From: Spirochaetota bacterium
Lineage (GTDB): Bacteria > Spirochaetota > Spirochaetia > Treponematales > Treponemataceae
Length of the DNA stretch: 64,000 bases
Assembly (NCBI GenBank): GCA_023438065.1
Contig: JAEXRH010000012.1
Coordinates: 310,001-374,000 of the forward strand
Direction of reading: 5' to 3'
The notes beneath the pieces are model-generated. The model did not search any database, was not told where the DNA came from, and worked only from the letters and a program-made list of their open reading frames with translations. Of this stretch, positions 58,773 to 64,000 are shown piece by piece (position 1 is the stretch's first letter; the number at the start of each line of letters is the position of its first letter). The position numbers and the translations under genes were made by a program.

Positions 58773-61039
58773 AAATCTCCCACCAACTCGTATATGACCA
58801 CGGGCCGGTTTTTTCCCTTGACGCGAATCGTATCGAGCTCCCTGAACACGAACTGATCCTTTACCATGGCGTAGGTATACTCGCTGACGATTATCATCGT
58901 CCCGTAGACCTTGTTCGTTCCCTCGAGCCGCGCGCCGAGATTCACGTTATCGCCCATAAGGGTATAGTTCATTCGACCGGCCGATCCCATGTTTCCTACG
59001 GTCATGATCCCGGTATTGAGTCCGATGCCGATGTTGAGCCGCTTCTCGGGAGGCCACAGCGCGTTCAGCTCGGCGAGCTTGGCCTTTTGCATGAGCGCGC
59101 ATCTGCATGCGCGGGCCGCGTGGTCCTTGACCTCAAGGGGCGCGCCCCAGAAGCACATGACCTCGTCGCCGACGTACTTGTCGAGCGTTCCGCCCGTCTC
59201 GAGTATTATGTCGGTCATCGCCGAAAGGTATTCGTTGAGGTGCTTTACCAGCTCCTGCGGGGTGAGCGTTTCGGAAAGACTCGTGAATCCGCGAATATCC
59301 GAGAAGAATACGGTCAATTCCCGATCGACGCCGCCGAGTTCCGGGGGGTTGTCCATCATCTGCGCAACGACGTCGGGACTGACGTATTTGCCGAACATGG
59401 CGCGTATTTTCCGCTTCTCGCGTTCCTCGGTGCTCGATCGGTAGAGAATGATCATGATGTACGAGAAGAACATTCCCGCGAACGGAACGCTGTAGTTTAT
59501 GAGTATTCCCATCGAGTCGAAGAGGATCGAGCATACGATGAAGGTCGCTATCGCGATGAGTATGGAAAGCGGCATCGACCAGAGATTTTTCATGCGCGAC
59601 GCGACGAGCGCGATGAGCATGGTCAACGCGATGGTTAACAGAACGTTCCAGAAAAGAGGAAGATGCCTGACGAAATTGCCGGTGAGCATGGTATTGAGGG
59701 AGTTCGCGTGGATCTCGATGCCGAACATCATGCCGAACGGCGTCTGTTTTTCGTCGGCGGCCATCCCTTTATCGAAGGCGCCGATCATGAGAATCTTGCC
59801 TCCGACCGCGCGGGTGTCGGGCCATTGGGCGGGATCATCGGGGGTCTGGCGGGCGTAACCCGCGTACGAGCGAACCGGAAAGGTCCTGTTGCCGTCCGCC
59901 GCCGTCGACGAGGCTTTTCCCGCGTAGTTGATGATCATCGCGCACTGGTCGTCGATCGGTATCGTGACGGGGTCGCCCTCGCTCCGATGAACGATTATCG
60001 ATTTTCCGGGAATGACTTCGCAATCGGAAAGCCGCGCGTTCCAGTGATTGAGGGCGAGGCTGAAGGTAATCGACGGAAGAAAATAGTCGCGGTACAACTC
60101 GATCGCGCGCGTCTCGGATTCGGCGTTTCCGTCTCCGTCCTGGTCATAGGTCATGGGAGGCGCCGATCGATACACCTCGCGCCTGAGTTTTTCGATAGAT
60201 TTTTCGGTGAGCGGCATATCGATCTGATGCTCGATGCCTTTCGTGTCGAACCAGGAGAGCCGCTCGAAATTGGCCTCGTCGACGGTAAAACCGGGTTCGA
60301 GTGCCTCGAAGGGGATTTCACCCTCGAGACTCGAGTACTTGAGCACGAGCGGTTGCCGTCGAACGATCTCGTCGGTCGGATCCGGAACGACGTTTGCGGA
60401 TCCGTACCCTTTCGCGGTTTGGTTGAAAATCGGGAGATTCGTCTGGATGCCGAAGAACGGCAGGATGCCCTTCCACCCCTTCCCTACCCTCGTGACGAGC
60501 CCTTCGTTATCAAAGAGAATCTTCTGTCGGGAAAACATCTCCGCGCCGATAGTCTCTCCCGGCGCGGAGGCGTCAAGGATTGTTTCGAGGAAGATGCGGC
60601 CGGAATCGGAAAAGCTCTTCGCGAGCTTCTGATCGTCCGTGGGGTTTCCCGACTCGTCGACGAAGAAGATATCGAGAAAAAGCGCTTTTTCACGCTCTTC
60701 CTGGTTCTTGATGCGGGTAAAGGAGTTGACGAGATCGGCGTGCGTACCGCGCGGAAACGGCCAAAGCCCGAATTTCTGCAGGGCCTTGAGGTCGATTCCG
60801 ACGATCATGATGTCCGGGGAGACGGCATCGTTCCGGTCCGCCTTCCAGACGCCTTTCTGGACCGCTTCCTTGCCGCCGATGGACTTGAAGAAAAAATAGG
60901 AATCAAGAAGCTTCGATTCCAGATTGCCGAAGAGGCCGGAAGAAAAGCCCACGAGACAGAAAAAGACCGATACGGCTAATCCGATGATGAGCCCGAAATT
61001 CCGTGTCTTAAACAGCCAATGATACTTTTTCGCGGCCAT
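58769..61039 (-). CDS. CHASE2-domain adenylate cyclase (class III)
   Basis: The 756-residue product has an N-terminal transmembrane helix (about 13-35) and a large CHASE2 sensor domain in the periplasm (about 45-435; DIMIVGIDLKALQKFGLWPFPRGTHADLV). Three transmembrane helices (about 450-530) are followed by a class III cyclase domain. Catalytic residues are intact: the metal Asp residues in FFSDIRGFTSL (about 577) and in TLDKYVGDEVMCFWGAP (about 620), where the Lys also selects adenine, and the transition-state Asn and Arg in DNVNLGARLEG. It should make cAMP in response to an envelope signal. GGAGG precedes the ATG. T. pallidum has a similar cyclase. Confidence 0.9.
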   Translation of the reverse strand: MAAKKYHWLFKTRNFGLIIGLAVSVFFCLVGFSSGLFGNLESKLLDSYFFFKSIGGKEAVQKGVWKADRNDAVSPDIMIVGIDLKALQKFGLWPFPRGTHADLVNSFTRIKNQEEREKALFLDIFFVDESGNPTDDQKLAKSFSDSGRIFLETILDASAPGETIGAEMFSRQKILFDNEGLVTRVGKGWKGILPFFGIQTNLPIFNQTAKGYGSANVVPDPTDEIVRRQPLVLKYSSLEGEIPFEALEPGFTVDEANFERLSWFDTKGIEHQIDMPLTEKSIEKLRREVYRSAPPMTYDQDGDGNAESETRAIELYRDYFLPSITFSLALNHWNARLSDCEVIPGKSIIVHRSEGDPVTIPIDDQCAMIINYAGKASSTAADGNRTFPVRSYAGYARQTPDDPAQWPDTRAVGGKILMIGAFDKGMAADEKQTPFGMMFGIEIHANSLNTMLTGNFVRHLPLFWNVLLTIALTMLIALVASRMKNLWSMPLSILIAIATFIVCSILFDSMGILINYSVPFAGMFFSYIMIILYRSSTEEREKRKIRAMFGKYVSPDVVAQMMDNPPELGGVDRELTVFFSDIRGFTSLSETLTPQELVKHLNEYLSAMTDIILETGGTLDKYVGDEVMCFWGAPLEVKDHAARACRCALMQKAKLAELNALWPPEKRLNIGIGLNTGIMTVGNMGSAGRMNYTLMGDNVNLGARLEGTNKVYGTMIIVSEYTYAMVKDQFVFRELDTIRVKGKNRPVVIYELVGDL

Positions 61040-61057
61040 GGCAACCTCCGGAAGGCG

Positions 61058-61747
61058 TTATTTGATCTCGAGCGCGATAATCCTTGATTTGGCGAGCTTG
61101 GTCCACTCGTCGTCGGGATACTGCTCGGCGAGCTTCTTGTAGGCGGCCAACGCGGCCTCGGCGTGCCCGCGCTGCTCCTCGATACGACCGAGATTGAAGT
61201 ACGCGCGTGATTTAAGGGAAAAGCCCTCGAGCGCGATGGCCTTGTTCAGCGACTCGACCGCTTTATCGGCGTTTCCCTGCTCGTCGGCGGAAATGGCCGC
61301 GTTGTAATAGCAGAGACCCGCGGTATAGGCTTTCGCGGAGGATTTCGCCGCGGCGAGATAATTCTCCTCGGCGTTCTTCCAGTCTTTCCGGGAGAAGTAA
61401 ATCTCCGCGGCTGACATGTACGCGCGCGCGCCGGCAAACGATCCCTTATTCGACTTCGCGAGCTTCAGGAGCGTCGCGATGGTCTCGTCCTCTTTCGCCG
61501 AAAGAGCGCTCTGATCGTTGGCGCCCTTCGCGGCTTCCCAGTCCTTCATGAGGGTCTCGGTTTTTTCCTGGGCAGAGGAGGATTTCTTCTCTACGATCGT
61601 GGTGTACGCCATAAGCGAGAGGAACACGACCGCGAGCGCGACGAAAACCGAAATGATGAGTATCCGGAATTTAACGATGAAATCGTTGAGTTTCTGGGAA
61701 AGAGTGGCCTTTTCCGCGCCATTGTCGCGCGTTGCATTAGTTGACAT
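61058..61747 (-). CDS. Membrane-anchored TPR protein
   Basis: The 229-residue product has a cytoplasmic N-terminus of about 28 residues, one transmembrane helix (ILIISVFVALAVVFLSLMAY, about 29-48) and about four TPR units to the end (ARAYMSAAEIYFSRKDWKNAEENYLAAA, YNAAISADEQGNADKAVESLNKAI, AYFNLGRIEEQRGHAEAALAAYKKL). Its build resembles YfgM-like (TPR_21) proteins that work with the translocon or envelope chaperones. It lies 18 nt before the cyclase gene and 3 nt after the sigma-54 activator gene. Confidence 0.8.
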   Translation of the reverse strand: MSTNATRDNGAEKATLSQKLNDFIVKFRILIISVFVALAVVFLSLMAYTTIVEKKSSSAQEKTETLMKDWEAAKGANDQSALSAKEDETIATLLKLAKSNKGSFAGARAYMSAAEIYFSRKDWKNAEENYLAAAKSSAKAYTAGLCYYNAAISADEQGNADKAVESLNKAIALEGFSLKSRAYFNLGRIEEQRGHAEAALAAYKKLAEQYPDDEWTKLAKSRIIALEIK

Positions 61748-61750
61748 TTG

Positions 61751-63265
61751 CTATTTCTCCTTGATTTCCAGTTCCTTGATCAGTCTGGATAAATACGTCC
61801 GTTGTATATCGAGGACTTGGGCCGCGGTTGTCTGATTCCAGTTGTTTTCCTCGAGCACCTTCTGGATATAGTGCTTCTTGAAAAGGTTCAGTACCGATTT
61901 GAGGCTTTTGTCCGTATAGGTATTATTATCAGGCATTGACCTGATATTCAAGAGGAGGTCTTCCTCGCGAATATACGGTGGCTTCCCGATGACGCACGCG
62001 CGCTCGATCGTGTTCTCGAATTCCCTGATGTTCCCCGGCCACGAGTAGGAAAGGATCGCGCTCATCGCGCCCTCGGAAAAACCGAGGAATTCCTTTTTGA
62101 CCTCGTGACGGATTCGTTTCAGGAAGAAGTACGCAAGCTCGGGAATGTCCTCGATGCGCTGCCTGAGCGGCGGTATGTACAGCGGAAGGACGTTGAGCCG
62201 GTAATAGAGATCCGAGCGGAATTTCTGCTCCGCGACGAGCCGTTCTATGTCGCGATTGGTCGCGGCGACGATCCTGACGTCGACGGTGATCGTCTCGCTC
62301 GACCCGACCTTCTCGAAAGCCTTGTTCTGGATGACCCGGAGAAGTTTCGACTGCAGCGAGAGCGGCAGGTCGCCGATCTCGTCGAGGAAGATGGTCCCGC
62401 GGTCGGCCATCTCGAAACGGCCCTTCCTGTTCGATATCGCGTCGGTAAACGCTCCCTTCACGTGTCCGAAAAGCTCGCTTTCGAGCAACCCCTCAGGCAG
62501 GGCCGCGCAGTTTACGCGCACGAACGGTCCCGACACGCGGTCGCTTTTCAGGTGAAGCTGCTCGGCGAAGAGCTCCTTGCCGACGCCGCTTTCCCCGAGG
62601 ATCAGCACCGACGAGTCCGACTTCGCGACGCGTTCGACGATGTCGAGCTTCTCGAGGATGACCGGGCTTTTCGCGATCAGGGTATGGTAACCGCGATCGG
62701 TCGCGATCTGGTCCTGGAGGACGGCGATCTCGTCGCGGGACCGCTGGAGGAAACTCGCGTTCTGGTACGCTATGGCCGCCTGATTCGCGAGAATTTCCAG
62801 CACCTCGAGGTCGGCGAGCGTGAAGCCCGCGTCGCCCTGCTTGTTGAGTATCTCGATGACGCCGATACATTCGTCCTTGACGCGCATCGGGACGGCGAGC
62901 ATGTTCCGCGTCCGATACCCGGTCGACTGCTGGACGTTCTTGCTGTAGCGGGGATCGTTCTCGACGTCGTTGACGATGAGGCTCCGGTTGTTCTTGACGA
63001 CCCAACCGGCGATGCCCTCGTCCATCTTGACGACGAATTTCTTCGCTTCGAGCCCTTTCGGCCCGAGGGCGACCTCGAAACGAAGAACCTGCTTGTTTGA
63101 GTCAAGGAGAAGAAGCGACGAGGCGTCGCCGGCGACGATACGCTGAGCCGACTCAAGGATATGAGCCAGCAGAGCGTTTATGTCGGAATAGTTTGAATTG
63201 ATGAGCGTGTTGATTTCGATGAGGGCATTGAGTTTTTCTGTTTCAATCGCGTTGGACAGCTTCAT
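61751..63265 (-). CDS. GAF-domain sigma-54-dependent transcriptional activator
   Basis: From ATG 63265 the product has 504 residues; TTG 63268 is an alternative start. An N-terminal GAF domain (about 15-170) is followed by an AAA+ sigma-54 interaction domain with Walker A LGESGVGKE, the GAFTDA loop that contacts sigma-54 (about 272-277), Walker B FLDEIGDLP and the SRH/arginine region SDLYYRLNVLPLYIPPLRQR. A Fis-type helix-turn-helix closes the protein (NWNQTTAAQVLDIQRTYLSRLIKEL). It is related to FhlA/NifA-type activators; the GAF ligand and target promoters are unknown. I saw no convincing -24/-12 promoter in the window. Confidence 0.92.
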   Translation of the reverse strand: MKLSNAIETEKLNALIEINTLINSNYSDINALLAHILESAQRIVAGDASSLLLLDSNKQVLRFEVALGPKGLEAKKFVVKMDEGIAGWVVKNNRSLIVNDVENDPRYSKNVQQSTGYRTRNMLAVPMRVKDECIGVIEILNKQGDAGFTLADLEVLEILANQAAIAYQNASFLQRSRDEIAVLQDQIATDRGYHTLIAKSPVILEKLDIVERVAKSDSSVLILGESGVGKELFAEQLHLKSDRVSGPFVRVNCAALPEGLLESELFGHVKGAFTDAISNRKGRFEMADRGTIFLDEIGDLPLSLQSKLLRVIQNKAFEKVGSSETITVDVRIVAATNRDIERLVAEQKFRSDLYYRLNVLPLYIPPLRQRIEDIPELAYFFLKRIRHEVKKEFLGFSEGAMSAILSYSWPGNIREFENTIERACVIGKPPYIREEDLLLNIRSMPDNNTYTDKSLKSVLNLFKKHYIQKVLEENNWNQTTAAQVLDIQRTYLSRLIKELEIKEK

Positions 63266-63289
63266 CAATGCCGCTCATCGAAACCGGGT

Positions 63290-64000
63290 TCAGTTCGACT
63301 TGTTCTTGAGGAAATCCCCGAGGGTATAGGCTCCGTCGTCCTTTTCCTGCTCGGACGACATGTATCGCGAAATCTCCTCGCGCTGGACTTTCTTCTTGTA
63401 ATCCTTGATCGAGAAAGCGACCTTCTGCTTTTCGGGGCTGACCTCGACGACGACGACCTTGATCTTGTCGCCGACGTTGTACTTCTTCACCGCTTCCTCG
63501 AACATCTCGTCGCGGTTCTCGGTGAGGTTCGACTTGTTGATCAAGCCTTCGATGCCGCCGGCGACCTTGAGGAACACGCCGAAGTCGGTGATCGAGGTGA
63601 TCTCGCCCTCGACGGAGGATCCGCTCGGATACGCCTGGGCGAAAATCGCCCACGGATCGTCGGAAAGCTGCTTTACGCCGAGGCGGATGCGTCGGGTCTC
63701 GGGATCAAGCTCGATGACCATGACCTCGATCTCCTGATCCACGGCAAGCTCGCTCGAGGGATGCTTTACCTTCTTGGTCCAGGAAAGGTCGTCTACGTGG
63801 AGGAATCCGTCGATGCCTTCCTCAAGCTCCACGAACGCGCCGGCATTGGTCACCTTCACGATCTTGCGGGTGAGGCGGGTGCCGACGGGATACTTGTTCG
63901 TGAGATCCTCCCACGGGTTCGCGGTAACCTGCTTGAGTCCGAGCGAAACGCGTCCGGCCTGGATGTCGTAACCGAGGATCATGCACTCGATCTCGTCGCC
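63290..64000 (-). CDS. rpsA: Ribosomal protein S1, C-terminal part (5' end outside window)
   Basis: The open frame continues past the right edge; the visible 236 codons (including stop) hold three S1 units: one ending LGYDIQAGRVSLGLKQ, then VGTRLTRKIVKVTNAGAFVELEEGIDGFLHVDDLSW, then GSSVEGEITSITDFGVFLKVAGGIEGLINKSNL with RIRLGVKQLSDDPW between. The spacing of about 85 residues and the DPW linkers are typical of bacterial S1, which holds mRNA on the 30S subunit. Leaderless mRNAs, predicted at several genes here, are known to need S1 less than led ones do. It is followed after 24 nt by the sigma-54 activator. Confidence 0.93.
   Translation of the reverse strand, partial: GDEIECMILGYDIQAGRVSLGLKQVTANPWEDLTNKYPVGTRLTRKIVKVTNAGAFVELEEGIDGFLHVDDLSWTKKVKHPSSELAVDQEIEVMVIELDPETRRIRLGVKQLSDDPWAIFAQAYPSGSSVEGEITSITDFGVFLKVAGGIEGLINKSNLTENRDEMFEEAVKKYNVGDKIKVVVVEVSPEKQKVAFSIKDYKKKVQREEISRYMSSEQEKDDGAYTLGDFLKNKSN

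Overview
The window is about 64 kb of GC-rich, gene-dense bacterial DNA with almost no spacer and many 1-4 nt overlaps of the ATGA type. Several families point to a spirochaete of the Treponema group: a P83/100-antigen homologue, a CHASE2 adenylate cyclase, the TIGR03546/TIGR03545 gene pair, an Rnf-type complex next to a DUF212 protein, and pyruvate phosphate dikinase. The genes look chromosomal. I see no phage, insertion sequence, integron, CRISPR array or rRNA. There is one tRNA (Val, anticodon UAC). No gene-free stretch exceeds about 200 nt.

Layout. (1) 1-6965: sugar nucleotide (manC, partial) with its winged-helix neighbour on the minus strand; then on plus an aminotransferase, glycogen synthase and the TIGR03546/03545 membrane pair, closed by a strong bidirectional terminator. 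(2) 6993-11460, minus: a 23S rRNA methyltransferase-like gene, a PQQ-type propeller protein and the P83/100 protein. (3) 11492-16723: a lysophospholipase-like hydrolase and PcnB on plus, facing a minus operon of RluA pseudouridine synthase, a P-loop/Asp23-like protein and a TPR protein. (4) 16791-28770, plus: DUF212 protein, an unknown membrane protein, rnfCDGEAB joined by 4-nt overlaps, a GH57-like protein, metG and a FemAB-type transferase. (5) 28742-34407: nicotinamidase-like gene on minus; RNase Z and a GldA/GldG/DUF4340-type ABC cluster on plus. (6) 34404-42634, minus: a 965-residue acidic protein, a GAF-like protein, two DUF115/MptE-like proteins and a protein with a degenerate GGDEF domain. 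(7) 42767-53578: FtsB-like protein, SmpB, signal-peptidase-like protein, HemW, HrpA-type helicase, CapA-type lipoprotein and PPDK with a Lys/Ala-rich tail. (8) 53594-58021: a MagIII/Nth-like glycosylase, a NitT/TauT-type ABC operon ending in an ion transporter, and tRNA-Val. (9) 58056-64000, minus: ribosomal protein S1 (partial), a GAF/sigma-54 activator, a TPR protein, a CHASE2 adenylate cyclase and a lipoprotein.

Three things stand out. First, several proteins keep the fold signature of an enzyme family but have lost key residues: the Rnf subunits (RnfC nucleotide/flavin motif, RnfD and RnfG flavinylation motifs, one cysteine each in RnfA and RnfE, the first Fe-S motif of RnfB), the GH57-like protein beside them, a signal peptidase I homologue with Thr and Arg at the Ser/Lys positions, and one or two GGDEF-like proteins. 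Second, at many transcription-unit starts a sigma-70-like -10 box ends only 6-10 nt before the start codon with no usable ribosome-binding site, which predicts leaderless mRNAs. Third, at three divergent gene pairs the two promoters appear to share one TTGACA/TTGTCA -35 element.

All assignments come from reading the sequence and from remembered family motifs. No database search was run.
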